From Bin87 sp965197635 (GTDB lineage Bacteria > Chloroflexota > Dehalococcoidia > Lucifugimonadales > UBA3495), in assembly GCA_965197635.1 (NCBI GenBank), contig OZ240218.1, forward strand, positions 744,001 to 808,000: a DNA stretch of 64,000 nucleotides. Reading direction: 5' to 3'. The notes under the pieces were generated by a model. That model worked only from the letters and a program-made list of their open reading frames with translations. It ran no database searches and had not been told where the DNA came from. This document shows positions 9,053 to 18,059 of this stretch, one piece after another. Position 1 is the first letter of the stretch. Each line of letters opens with the position of its first letter. A program made the position numbers and the translations under genes.

Positions 9053-9988
9053 TTACGCCAACGCCAACGTTGCCGCCGGGAACAGCTCCTCCACCTCAAC
9101 GTCCTCCGGTATGACCTTCTGCTCCACGTTGAACCGCACGAAGGTCTCCAGCGTTATCCGCGAACTCTCCAGCCCGTAGGGGATGGGATCTTCGCCCACA
9201 ATGCCGGCCATTTTCAGCAACGCCCGGTCCGCCGGCCCGGCCGCGTCTCCGGAACGCAGCTTCCCCATGTAGAAGCTCTTGGCCGCCCCAAATACCCCGC
9301 ACAGCTCTTCCGCCAGGTCGGAGTTGGCTTCCAGCGCGGTGTCCTTTACCACCACCATATGGCTGATGGGATAGATACCCGTCTTGCGATGCCAGTCGGC
9401 GTCCAACTGGTCCGGCTCCGCGAACAGAGGCACGATGTCCGGCGAATCCACCGCTCCCGCGCCGACGGCGGCGTCTATCTCACCCGACCGCAGCATCTCG
9501 CCCAGGTCGTTGTTGGGTGATGACACCACGTTAGCCGGCGCAACGTACTCGGCCACGTGTTCGTCGCCGGACAATACCCAGGTCACCGCGTCCAGGTCCA
9601 CGCCGTACTCCGATTGCAGCAACCCGCGAGTCCAAACCCCCGGCGTCAGGGTGTAGCTCCGCACTCCAAATCGCTTGCCCTCCAGGTCCTTCGGCGACTC
9701 GATCCCGCTGTGCCGGTTAACCACGATGCCGCCGTGATAGAAGGCCCTGGTCAGGAAGATCGGCACCCCGGTGAACGCCTTGCCGTGGGCGCGGGCGCAC
9801 AGGTAGGTTGACAGCGCCATCTCGGCTACGTCGAACTCCAGGCCCCGCACCATGCGGCGGAAGATGCTGGTGACCGGAGACACTTCGATGTGCTCCATGC
9901 CGAACATCGATGATGTAATGGTCCCATCCTTCAACGGAGTGGTGTGGCCGTAGTTGCCCACGGCGGTATTCAATACCAACTCGGTCAT
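9053..9988 (-). CDS. 4,5-dihydroxyphthalate decarboxylase-like protein (binding-protein fold)
   Basis: A protein of 311 residues related to the 4,5-dihydroxyphthalate decarboxylase family, which uses the type-2 periplasmic-binding-protein fold as an enzyme. Visible features are FDVAEMALSTYLCARAHGK (about 52-70), FTGVPIFLTRAFYHGGIVVN, LEGKRFGVRSYTLTPGVWTR and EIDAAVGAGAVDSPDIVPLF. There is no signal peptide. The start ATG 9988 follows GGAGAG at normal spacing. It is divergent from the cysteine hydrolase gene at 10173. The likely role is decarboxylation of an aromatic dicarboxylate, but the family name is the only basis and the true substrate is unknown. Confidence 0.78.
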   Translation of the reverse strand: MTELVLNTAVGNYGHTTPLKDGTITSSMFGMEHIEVSPVTSIFRRMVRGLEFDVAEMALSTYLCARAHGKAFTGVPIFLTRAFYHGGIVVNRHSGIESPKDLEGKRFGVRSYTLTPGVWTRGLLQSEYGVDLDAVTWVLSGDEHVAEYVAPANVVSSPNNDLGEMLRSGEIDAAVGAGAVDSPDIVPLFAEPDQLDADWHRKTGIYPISHMVVVKDTALEANSDLAEELCGVFGAAKSFYMGKLRSGDAAGPADRALLKMAGIVGEDPIPYGLESSRITLETFVRFNVEQKVIPEDVEVEELFPAATLALA

Positions 9989-10172
9989 CTTTAGTCTCTC
10001 CTGTCTCCAGTTTTTCGCGGCCTGATTACAAGCGTCTTTTGCTGTGGCTCATATCATCCCGCAAATGCCGGCTTCCCGCAAATCCTGCCCTACCACACCA
10101 CTGTTCCGTCTGCCTGTTCGCTCTCTCGTACCTGCTATACACTGATGCTAACTTCGCTGGAGGTGAGCGCAA

Positions 10173-10694
10173 ATGCCCAACGTAGTATTGGTGGTGGACA
10201 TGGTGCGCGGGTTCCTTGAACCCGGCCATAACCTGTATTGCGGCGATGACGCCCGTGGCATCATTGACCCGGTGCGCGATTTGCTCCGCCGGGAGGCCGA
10301 CGCCGGCTCTGCCGTCCTGTTTGTCTCCGACCACCACCTGCCCGATGACCTGGAGTTTCAGATGTTCCCGGTGCATTGTGTCATCGGCACCGAGGAGCCG
10401 GAGGTCATACCGGAGTTGGCGGAGTGGGTCACCGAGTCCAATGTCATCCCCAAGAACCGTTACAGCGGGTTTTTCAATACCGACCTCGCCGAGCGTCTGG
10501 CCGATCTGCGTCCCGACAAGATAATCGTTTGCGGTGTTTGCACCGACATCTGCGTGATGCACACCACCTCCGACGCGCGGAACCGGGATTACGTTGTCGA
10601 AGTCCCCACCGAGTGCGTGGCTTCCTTTGACTCGAACGCCCACCGCTGGGCACTGGATCACATCGGTAAAATCCTTGGGGCACAGGTGGTCTAG
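10173..10694 (+). CDS. Isochorismatase/nicotinamidase-family cysteine hydrolase
   Basis: A protein of 173 residues with the complete catalytic triad of the cysteine hydrolase family. Asp9 lies in LVVDMVRGFL, Lys94 in IPKNRYSGFF, and Cys127 in GVCTDICVMH. Asp53 and His55 (VSDHHLPDD) match the metal-binding positions of nicotinamidases. It may therefore deamidate nicotinamide in NAD salvage, but other amides are handled by the same family. The start ATG 10173 is preceded by GGAGGTGAG. It stands alone between a divergent decarboxylase-like gene and the VWA gene, 118 bp upstream of the latter. Confidence 0.85.
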   Translation: MPNVVLVVDMVRGFLEPGHNLYCGDDARGIIDPVRDLLRREADAGSAVLFVSDHHLPDDLEFQMFPVHCVIGTEEPEVIPELAEWVTESNVIPKNRYSGFFNTDLAERLADLRPDKIIVCGVCTDICVMHTTSDARNRDYVVEVPTECVASFDSNAHRWALDHIGKILGAQVV

Positions 10695-10812
10695 CCCGAC
10701 GGCCCGTCTCGGCGGCGTGTGTTATTATCGGCCCATCTGTGCGCCGCCCAGGTGGGGTTCCGCTCCGGGGCCGGCATGACGATGGCGCGCGCCAGCCGAT
10801 TGGAGGTCGCCC

Positions 10813-12843
10813 ATGCTGTACCAACGCTATCGCTACTCTCAATGGGATGGCACCCAGCAGATTTTCGACGTCGATGCCAGCGACATCATGGATGCGCTGT
10901 CGGATGACCTCTTGCAGCACGGCGACCTGGCCCGGGCCCTGCGCGAACTCTTCCGCAACGGAATGCAGAACCGGGACGGCGCCCAGATGCCCAATCTGCG
11001 GCAACTCATGGAGCAGCTGAAGCAGCAGCGACGCCAGCAGCTACAACAGAGCAACCTGGACTCCGTCGTTGACGACCTCAAGGAACGGATGGAAAACATC
11101 CTCCGCACCGAGCGGGAAGGCATCCAGCGTCGGCTCGACGAGGTCGCCGACCAGCCGGAACCGTCCGATATGGAGGGCAAGGAACAGCAGCGTGCGCTGA
11201 ACCGGCTGCTCCAGGAACGCGCCCAGCGCAACCTGGAAAAGCTCGACGACCTGCCTGACAGCTTGGGCGGGCAGATCCAGGAGTTGATGGACTACGACTT
11301 CATGGACCCTGACGCCCAGCAGATGTTCCAGGAATTGCTGGATATGCTCAAGAGCCAGATGGCGCAGAACGTATCCCAGCAGATGCAGGAACAAATGCAG
11401 AACATGACGCCGGAGCAGATGGAGGCCATGCGTCAGATGATGCAGGACCTCAACCAGATGCTCCGCGACCGGATGGAAGGCCGTGATCCCAACTTTGAAG
11501 GGTTCATGCAGAAGTGGGGGCCGATGTTCGGCGACGACCCGCCTCAGAGCCTGGACGAGCTGATGGAGCGCATCCAGCAGCAGATGGCGCAGATGCAGTC
11601 GCTGATGGACAGCCTGTCGCCCGACATGCGCCGGGAGCTGGAAGACGCCATGCAATCGGCCATGGACCCTCGTCTGATGGACGAAATGTCCGAGTTCGCC
11701 AGCCTGATGCAGTCGCTGATGCCGCCCGACGACCTGGCCCGCCAGTACCCGTTCCTCGGCGACGACAGCATGACGCTGGAACAGGCCATGGAGGCCATGC
11801 GTCAGATGCAGTCGATGGACCAGTTGGAACAGTCCTTGCAGCAGGCCATGCGCACCGGCAACCTGGACGACGTTGACCCGGAACAACTGGCGGAGCTGCT
11901 GGGAGAAGAGGCCCGCCGGGCCTGGGAAGAGCTGGATCGTCTGCGCCAACTGCTCAAGGACGCTGGCTATATCAACGACGACGGCAACTTGAGCCTGACC
12001 GCTCGGGGCATCCGTCGCATCGGCCAGAAAGCCATGCGCGAGGTCTTCCAGCATCTGAAGAAAGACCGCATGGGCAACCACGACCTGGACACCCGGGGCG
12101 CCGGCGGCGACCTGCTGGGCGACACCAAGACCTACGAGTTCGGCGACCCACTCCAGCTTGACCTCCAAACCACCATCAAGAACGCCATCGTCCGCGGCGG
12201 CCCCCAGGTTCCGGTGAAGCTCCGGCCCGACGATTTTGAGATCTACCGCACCGAACACATGACCCGGTCCGCCACCGTCGTCCTGCTGGATCAGAGCCGC
12301 TCCATGGGCCTGTTCAACAACTGGGCGGCGGCCAAGAAGGTCACCCTGGCCCTGTTCGCCCTGATCCGGCAGCAGTACCCCCGGGACACTCTGCACATCG
12401 TCGGGTTCTCCGACTACGCCCGGGAGATCCAGGAAGAGGATATCGCTGGGCTCACGTGGAACAACTGGGTGTCCGGCACCAACCTCCATCACGCGCTAAT
12501 GCTGTCCCGCAAGCTGCTCAACAAAGAGAAGGGCAGCACCCGGCAGATAATGGTCATCACCGACGGCGAACCCACCGCCCACCTGGAGGGCGAGCAGGCT
12601 TATTTCTCCTACCCGCCCAGCTACCGCACCGAGCTGGAAACCCTGAAGGAGGTGCGACGCTGCACTCAGGAAGGCATAGTAATCAACACCTTCATGCTGG
12701 AAAACAACTACCAGCTGGTCAACTTCGTGGACCGCATGACCCGCATCAACCGGGGTAGGGCCTTCTACAGCAGCAGCGAGAACTTGGGCGAGTACGTGCT
12801 GGTGGACTACATCACCAACCGGCGCAAACGGATAACCGGCTGA
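10813..12843 (+). CDS. VWA-domain protein with long Gln/Met-rich helical region
   Basis: A protein of 676 residues. The first 400 residues are highly helical and rich in Gln, Met, Glu and Leu, with repeated blocks such as QMLRDRMEGRDP and QQMAQMQSLMDSL that should form coiled coils. A von Willebrand A domain occupies about residues 485-660. It has an intact metal site: DQSRSMG near residue 490, a Thr region at WVSGTNLHHAL, and TDGEPTAH near 582. Such proteins usually work beside a MoxR-type or Mg-chelatase-like AAA ATPase, but no such gene is adjacent here. The start is at ATG 10813 after TTGGAGGTCGCCC. Confidence 0.85.
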   Translation: MLYQRYRYSQWDGTQQIFDVDASDIMDALSDDLLQHGDLARALRELFRNGMQNRDGAQMPNLRQLMEQLKQQRRQQLQQSNLDSVVDDLKERMENILRTEREGIQRRLDEVADQPEPSDMEGKEQQRALNRLLQERAQRNLEKLDDLPDSLGGQIQELMDYDFMDPDAQQMFQELLDMLKSQMAQNVSQQMQEQMQNMTPEQMEAMRQMMQDLNQMLRDRMEGRDPNFEGFMQKWGPMFGDDPPQSLDELMERIQQQMAQMQSLMDSLSPDMRRELEDAMQSAMDPRLMDEMSEFASLMQSLMPPDDLARQYPFLGDDSMTLEQAMEAMRQMQSMDQLEQSLQQAMRTGNLDDVDPEQLAELLGEEARRAWEELDRLRQLLKDAGYINDDGNLSLTARGIRRIGQKAMREVFQHLKKDRMGNHDLDTRGAGGDLLGDTKTYEFGDPLQLDLQTTIKNAIVRGGPQVPVKLRPDDFEIYRTEHMTRSATVVLLDQSRSMGLFNNWAAAKKVTLALFALIRQQYPRDTLHIVGFSDYAREIQEEDIAGLTWNNWVSGTNLHHALMLSRKLLNKEKGSTRQIMVITDGEPTAHLEGEQAYFSYPPSYRTELETLKEVRRCTQEGIVINTFMLENNYQLVNFVDRMTRINRGRAFYSSSENLGEYVLVDYITNRRKRITG

Positions 12844-12860
12844 CCAGCGCCGCAACAAGG

Positions 12861-13262
12861 TTGCCAGCCCCGGAGGCTGCGCTCACGTCGGGATTCATTG
12901 CTCAAAAGATTTCACCTGTGGACGCCAACACTGTCGCCATAGTCGTTGCCATAGTCGGAGTAGGGGTAGCCCTAACCGGCCTGGGGGTGACCGTGCTGAT
13001 ATTGCTGCTCCGGGGATTTTTCCGTCTCGGTCAATTGTTCCAGAGGATTGACGCCCAGGACGAAAACATCCGGCAAATGCGTGAGGACATCCGAGAAACA
13101 CGCGATGACGTCCGACGGCTAACCGCGGAAATGCGTGATAATCACCGGCAATTAACCAACGAGATACGTCAAACTAATGAAGCGGTGGTCGCCCTCGCCA
13201 ACCCCCGTCACGACCAGGATGGCAATATAATTTTCATCTTGCCGGTGCAGCCGGAGGGCTGA
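12861..13262 (+). CDS. Small membrane-anchored coiled-coil protein, function unknown
   Basis: The frame encodes up to 133 residues from a TTG start at 12861, 17 bases after the VWA gene. A GTG at 12918 is an alternative, and neither has a strong ribosome site. One transmembrane helix (about residues 25-51, AIVVAIVGVGVALTGLGV onward) is followed by a charged coiled coil (RIDAQDENIRQMREDIRETR through EIRQTNEAVVAL) and a short hydrophobic tail. This single-helix plus coiled-coil layout is common in bacterial hypotheticals. The position suggests co-transcription with the VWA gene. Confidence 0.55.
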   Translation: MPAPEAALTSGFIAQKISPVDANTVAIVVAIVGVGVALTGLGVTVLILLLRGFFRLGQLFQRIDAQDENIRQMREDIRETRDDVRRLTAEMRDNHRQLTNEIRQTNEAVVALANPRHDQDGNIIFILPVQPEG

Positions 13263-13494
13263 ATGACCAAACCACGGCTCGAAGATAAATTGGCGCGAAC
13301 CAGCGTTGGAGTTGTGGGCTACGAGCTAGGTCACCAACCGGCGCAAATGCGCAATCGGCTACCCGAATTACGCAATTCGCAACAATTTGACGGAATAGGT
13401 TTATTACGAGGCGATTTCGCTGCTACAATGCCGACCCGACAATTACGGGATTTCGTTTCAGGATACCAAAGACATTAAACACACTGGGAGGAAG

Positions 13495-14375
13495 ATGATG
13501 GGAGTCGGTAGAGACCTCGGTGCTGCCCTCACCATGGGTTTGTCGGTGACCACCAAACATAAGGAAGCCCAAAAAGCCCACGAGAAGCGCAAGGACGCCG
13601 ATCAGCAAAGAGTATCCACGTTCAACGAGGAACTCCAGAGGGCGGCAAGCAGCATACAGCGACTCGACGGCGAGTACACGTCGAGCCGCGACGTACTGGT
13701 CGGCAGCGGTGCCATGATCGTGGACGACCAAGGAAACGTTAACTACGGCTGGTATCGACCCATCGAAGGTTCACAAATGGAAACCCACAGTAGAGACCTA
13801 AACCAATCGGTAGTGGGGTCTCTCCCGGCATTCGGAGTATTAGTCGGAGCACCAGCCCTCACTTGGACCCTTGTGGGAGCGCTCGGAACGGCAGCGACAG
13901 GCACAGCGATCAGCACACTGTCCGGAGCAGTGCAGGAGACGCGACGGCAGCTTGGATAGGCAGAGCCGCGACTCTCGGTCTGGCGGGTATGACCGCCGGG
14001 CGCGTAGCTTTGGGCCCGATTGCGTTGCTATCAGCTCCAGTGCAGGTGGCCATCGGAGCCAAAGTGGCTGGCAACAAGGAGGGACGGGCCATCCAGCAAT
14101 ACCAAGCGGCTACCAAAGAGATGGACCGCCGCGAAGGCATCATGTCGGGCCTGAAGGGGAACGTAGCGGAACATGACCGACGGGCCAATATCACAGCCGC
14201 AAACCTCTCTCGCCATGCCGGCCAACTTGAAACGGCCGAGCCGGGCAGCGATCAAGCAAATCAAGCCGCCACTAGGCTGGACATTGATATGAGGCAAGCA
14301 CTGGAAATCCTGCACGGGTTCGCCGAGACAGCGGCCGCCATACAGGAGAAACTCGGAAACCCTACCGAGAGTTGA
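13495..14375 (+). pseudogene. Hypothetical Gly/Ala-rich membrane-associated protein, one frameshift
   Basis: Two overlapping frames read as one protein of about 290 residues. The first half (from MMGVGRDLGAALTMGL, behind GGGAGGAAG) has a charged helix (KHKEAQKAHEKRKDADQQR), a QGNVNYGWYRPIEGSQ stretch and hydrophobic glycine-rich segments to about 13925. The frame then shifts by one base. The second half continues GDATAAWIGRAATLGLAGMT, SAPVQVAIGAKVAGNKEGRA and a long charged helix to 14375. The hydrophobic blocks on each side of the shift look like one bundle of small-residue helices. A TACAAT box at 13424-13429 could be its -10 element. I do not recognise the family. Confidence 0.5.
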
Positions 14376-14431
14376 AGCAAGCAACAGCCGCCTCACGGAT
14401 TTATGCTAGGCGTAGTAGCTGGACAAGGCCA

Positions 14432-14668
14432 TCAATATGCACCGTCGCCGGTCAGTAGGAACACCTGATTATCGAGTAGCGAAATCGCCTCGTTTATCAG
14501 GGCAATCGCGTCTGAATTTGGTGACACGCGTAACCCATCTAATACGAGCTCAGACGGCTCCCCGTCGCTTGAAAATGGACTGCTTCAACGTCAACAGACG
14601 CGGATTTCAGCCTGTCTGCGGGTTCCATGTAACAACCAACACACTGGTATAGGGCGGCATTATCAGCA
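14432..14668 (-). pseudogene. C-terminal fragment of an unidentified gene cut by IS1380
   Basis: Reading leftwards from the IS1380 border, one frame gives LNADNAALYQCVGCYMEPAD followed by RLKSASVDVEAVHFQ. After a frame change near 14565 another frame gives EPSELVLDGLRVSPNSD, then AIALINEAISLLDNQVFLL and TGDGAY before a stop at 14432. Both halves have ordinary protein-like composition, unlike random frames here. The 5' part is not seen on the far side of the IS. The function is unknown. Confidence 0.35.
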
Positions 14669-14672
14669 TTTA

Positions 14673-16187
14673 GCCCGAATCCACCGATTGCGGCATTTGA
14701 GAGAGATGTCAGGGAACGGGATGGCACTTCTTATGCCGTGCCAAGGGGATGTTGATGACCCGTGGTAGCGGCATTGGCAGTGATTTTCAGCGTGGCGGAG
14801 ACCGTCAGGAGCCCAGCCTGGCGCGGTTGGGCCAGGCGTGTTGAAGACAGGTGCGAGGGCGGCGTTGCCGCGCTGGCCAGGGCCTGCGAATTGGTTTTTA
14901 GCCAATCCTGTGGCAGTGCAGGGTGATGCGACTGGGGCGAGAGAGAAGAAGTCGGAGGGTCTTGGTGGTGGGTCGCCCAGGCCGGGTCCAGCGGGAGGTT
15001 GTGGGCCAGACTTGCACTTGGGCGTTGGGGGAAAACGTCCCGATGGCAGGTGGTTGAGCCCCACGCCGTATTTAGGTCGCGGATGGCGTTCTCGATCTCG
15101 GCGTGGCGGCGATGGTCAGCTTCCAGATACAGGGTGTCGCCTTCTCCGGTGATGAAAGCGTGTAGCTGTAGGTGGCGAACAGGGCCAGTTGGAGCCGGGC
15201 GTGGGTTTCACCCGTCCGATGAGCCGCACCGGTACCGCGTCGCTCACTGGCAAAGGGAGTGTAGCTGGTTTCCGGCATCGGCGCCGCCATCTATCCAATA
15301 GGATATGGGCGTCCAGCCATCTTCAGGTATGGCCTCGATGCTGCGCAGGCCGGGTGCTGGCGTACGGTGATGGAGTAGCGTACCTTCTGGTCGCGACAGG
15401 CGGCCACCATGTCGTGGGTGTAGAAGCCGCTGTCCGCCCGCACGGTGAGTGGTCCGGTGGCTCCGGCGTAGCGCACTCGGCTCACCGTCTCGCGCAGGAA
15501 GTTGGCGGCGCCGCGGGCGGTGTTGGCCCGACCCTTTCGCAATCGACACATCAGCCCTCGCCGGTACCCTCGGCCACGGCCAGGAGCGGGTGATAGCCCC
15601 GCTGGCCGGTGTAGCCGTGATGGCGCGCGCCCTCCTTGCCCAGACCATAGGTCTCACAGACGGTAGAGTCCAGATCTCAGCGGGCCCGGTCCGGCCCCAG
15701 CCGCCCAGGCTCGGGCCAGCGCCTCCCGGCTCACCCGATCCAGCTGCCGCGCGTGGCCCCACCGGAAACTCCGCAGAAACGTGCCCCGGATGGCGCCTTC
15801 ACCGTACAGCCCAGCACCTGCTCGGTCTCGCCAGCGCGCAGCGCGTCGGCGTCGTCAATGCAGTCCCCGCCGGCCAACGCCGATGCCACCAGCGTCAGCA
15901 CCTTGTCTCCCGCGTTGGCACGACCTGGCGCATTTCCCAGGTCAACGTGGCGGTCCACCAGCTCTCCCAGCCCCAGATGATGGGCCAGGGTGATGGGCAA
16001 AAGCAGCCCCGCATTGGCCACCAGTCGGTGATCGTCGAAGGCAACGTGGATGCGGTCGGGGCGCTCAGGTGGTAGCATCCGTTGGGTGCTCCTCGTTTCC
16101 GTTCTCAAAAACCATTATCCCCGAAGCCGGGAGCACTTTCTCATCCCTTCAGCACGCCGACACACTCATCTCCTCGGTGGATTGGGG
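14673..16187 (-). mobile_element. IS1380-family element, copy 2 (degenerate)
   Basis: The ends GCCCGAATCCACCGA and TCGGTGGATTGGGG match copy 1. The element is flanked by TTTA on both sides (14669-14672 and 16188-16191), a 4-bp target duplication as in copy 1 but on a different site. At 1,515 bp it is about 175 bp shorter than copy 1, so internal sequence has been lost. Confidence 0.88.
14820..16078 (-). pseudogene. IS1380-family transposase, multiply broken
   Basis: The start is recognisable (MLPPERPDRIHVAFDDHRLV, ATG 16078) and the next 115 residues are intact to KAPSGARFCGVSGG near 15740. Later parts appear in several frames: AGATGPLTVRADSGFYTHDM near 15450, PETSYTPFASE near 15270 and MGLNHLPSGRFP near 15064. 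Short deletions and frame changes separate them. This copy retains the GPLTVRADSGFY region that copy 1 has lost, so the two are complementary relics. Confidence 0.85.
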
Positions 16188-16251
16188 TTTAGAATTCAAT
16201 GTCTCACTTCTTATTGTGTATGTTGAAGACGCGATTGCCCTGCCTCGTTTA

Positions 16252-17677
16252 GTAACAGTTCAGACTGGGGCGAGTAGGGGTTGGGAGAGGATGGAGTTTA
16301 GTGCTTGGTAGGGGTTGCGGCCGCGCAAGCGCCAAGTGCCGAACAAGGAAGCCAGGACGCTCTTGGTGTTGCTCCCTTCCACGGGTCCCGCCGCTGATCT
16401 TCCGGCTTACCACCGTTGGCCGCCGGCTGCGCTCCGCCGCGTTGTTGTCCGCCTTAGCCCGGGGTTCGGCGACGCAGGTGAACAACTCCGGGAGGAAGCG
16501 TTCCACCCGCTGGCACCGCACGCTCCTGGGCGCATCGCTGCCCAGGCAAGGCTGACAGATGGACCATAGCCGCTGCTGGCACTGCTGTTGCAGCTTTACC
16601 CGCTGGGCCCGCTGCACCGTTGCCGGCAGTCCTGGGTCCGGGCCGGGATAGGCCTGGGCGTGGTCATACACCTCCCGCACTCGTTGGGCCCATTCGGCCA
16701 CCCCCTGGTGTTGGAAGTATTGCTCCTTCAGTTGGTGGATGTCCCGCAGCAGATGGGTCCAGCATCTCTGATGCAGCCCTTGCTGCACGTTGTAAGCGCC
16801 GTAGCAGTCGCTGACCAGCACGCCGTCAAACTCAGCTCCCAACACCTCCGCAACCACCTGCCGGCCCCGGCTGGCCCGGCGGAGGAAGTAACGCACCTCC
16901 GGAGCGCTGAAGCTCCAGAGATACCCGTTGTGGCCATCTTCCCGCCAGCCGGTCTCGTCCCCGTACACCACCGGACTGGCTCGAAGCTCTTCTTGCAGCC
17001 GGTGGCGCTCCCCCGGGCCGCGCCGGGCCGCTCCACGCGCCCAGGCCACCAGTTCCCCCACGCTGCGGCACAGTCCGCGGCGCCACTTCAGGTAGCATTG
17101 CATCACCCCATAGGGCAGCCGGCACTCCTCCCGGAGCACGCATACTTCCTGCTGGACTGAGATGCCCACCCGTTGCCGCCCCACCACCAGGGCGCCCCAA
17201 TCCGGTGCGGGGGACCACCGCTGCCCGCACTTCCGGCAAGTGCGCTCCAGCACCACGGGCTCAGCCACCCGCGCTCGCACCCGGGGTATGGATATCACCT
17301 GGCGGCTTCCGTGTACTCTCCCGCCCAACAGCAGTGTTCCGCAGTCCGGACAACTGGCCGTGGCGCGCTCCTCCCGGTGGGTGGGCTCCTCCCGCCGCCG
17401 GGCAAAGCCGTGGGCGCGCTTCTGGCGTTCCTGCTGGGGGCGGTCCGGCCGGTTGGCCTTGACCCAGGAGGGCGGCTTCCGCTCCTTCGCGCCATCCCTT
17501 GGCGGCTTCTGCTGGCCTTCCAACTCGGCAATCCGGGCTTCCTGAGCCTCGATCAAGCTGATGAGTTGACCGATTATCTCAATCAACTCCTCCCGGGAAA
17601 CCTCGGCTAAATCCACAAGCAGTTTCATGCTTGTAGTCTATCTGGCTCATCAGATTTAGACTAGTCTGAACAGTTAC
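16252..17677 (-). mobile_element. IS66-family element with TnpC only
   Basis: About 1.43 kb bounded by GTAACAGTTCAGACT (left) and AGTCTGAACAGTTAC (right), which are inverted repeats with one mismatch. No tnpA or tnpB genes are present, as in the ISBst12 group of IS66. An 8-bp target duplication is not evident. Instead GCCTCG sits outside both ends in inverted orientation. Confidence 0.75.
16260..17628 (-). pseudogene. IS66-family transposase (TnpC), C-terminal frameshift
   Basis: The frame from ATG 17628 has the IS66 order. A leucine-zipper-like helix comes first (EIIGQLISLIEAQEARIAEL), then the zinc-finger region CPDCGTLLLGG and CRKCGQRWSP, then the DDE core with YGDETGWREDGHNG, VLVSDCYGAYN and AEPRAKADNNAAERSRRP. 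After KISGGTR (near 16380) the proper ending (EGSNTKSVLASLFGTWRLRG through SQPLLAPV, stop at 16260) is in another frame. A one-base insertion or two-base deletion explains this, so it may be a sequencing error in an otherwise complete gene. Confidence 0.85.
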
Positions 17678-17735
17678 GAGGCTTGAGCGCAATTGACACT
17701 TTGGCAAAGAGAAGGATATGATTATCTGGATGGAG

Positions 17736-17812
17736 GCCGAGGTAGCTCAGCTTGGTAGAGCACGGCACTGAAAATGCCGGTGTCGGTGGTTCGAATCCGC
17801 CCCTCGGCACCA
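17736..17812 (+). tRNA. tRNA-Phe (GAA)
   Basis: Acceptor GCCGAGG pairs with CCTCGGC, followed by discriminator A and an encoded CCA. The D arm is GCTCAGCTTGGTAGAGC, the anticodon stem-loop GGCACTGAAAATGCC carries GAA, and the T loop is GGTTCGAATCC. It lies between the IS66 and ISNCY elements but is intact. Confidence 0.95.
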
Positions 17813-18015
17813 CCTTCTCAACAAGGGTCGGCCTCGAACTCAACGAGAGTATCAATAAGAGGCGCATTGAAGGGATGCCTCCCGTTTTGCTGGACAAATT
17901 GCCAGCGAAACACAGCGCCGAACCGTAAAACACAGTATCCGACGGCCCGCTCGCGCCCGGCATTGTCCGGGTTCTTCATGCTCAACGTGCAGAGCCTGTG
18001 AAGGGCGGAGAGAAA

Positions 18016-18059
18016 ATGTACCGTGCGCGCGGCTCTATCGCGGTGTTTGGGCTGTCGCA
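18016..18059 (+). pseudogene. 5' end of a gene cut by the ISNCY element
   Basis: A well-placed ribosome site (GGGCGGAGAGAAA) precedes an ATG at 18016. The first residues, MYRARGSIAVFGLSQ, are then interrupted by the inverted repeat of the ISNCY element. The sequence right of the element does not clearly continue the frame. Nothing can be said of its function. Confidence 0.3.

Noticed and set aside
11041..12492. 483-codon open frame opposite the VWA gene
   Set aside because: His/Leu-rich mirror of the Gln/Met-rich coding strand, with no independent support.
13263..13478. 71-residue frame overlapping the stop of the 12861 gene
   Set aside because: The ATG follows a TGA neatly, but the region contains promoter-like sequence for the next gene and the peptide has no structure or family features.
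17661..17963. Open frame opposite tRNA-Phe (PRGGFEPPTPAFSVPCSTKL)
   Set aside because: This is the well-known spurious translation of a tRNA gene's opposite strand.
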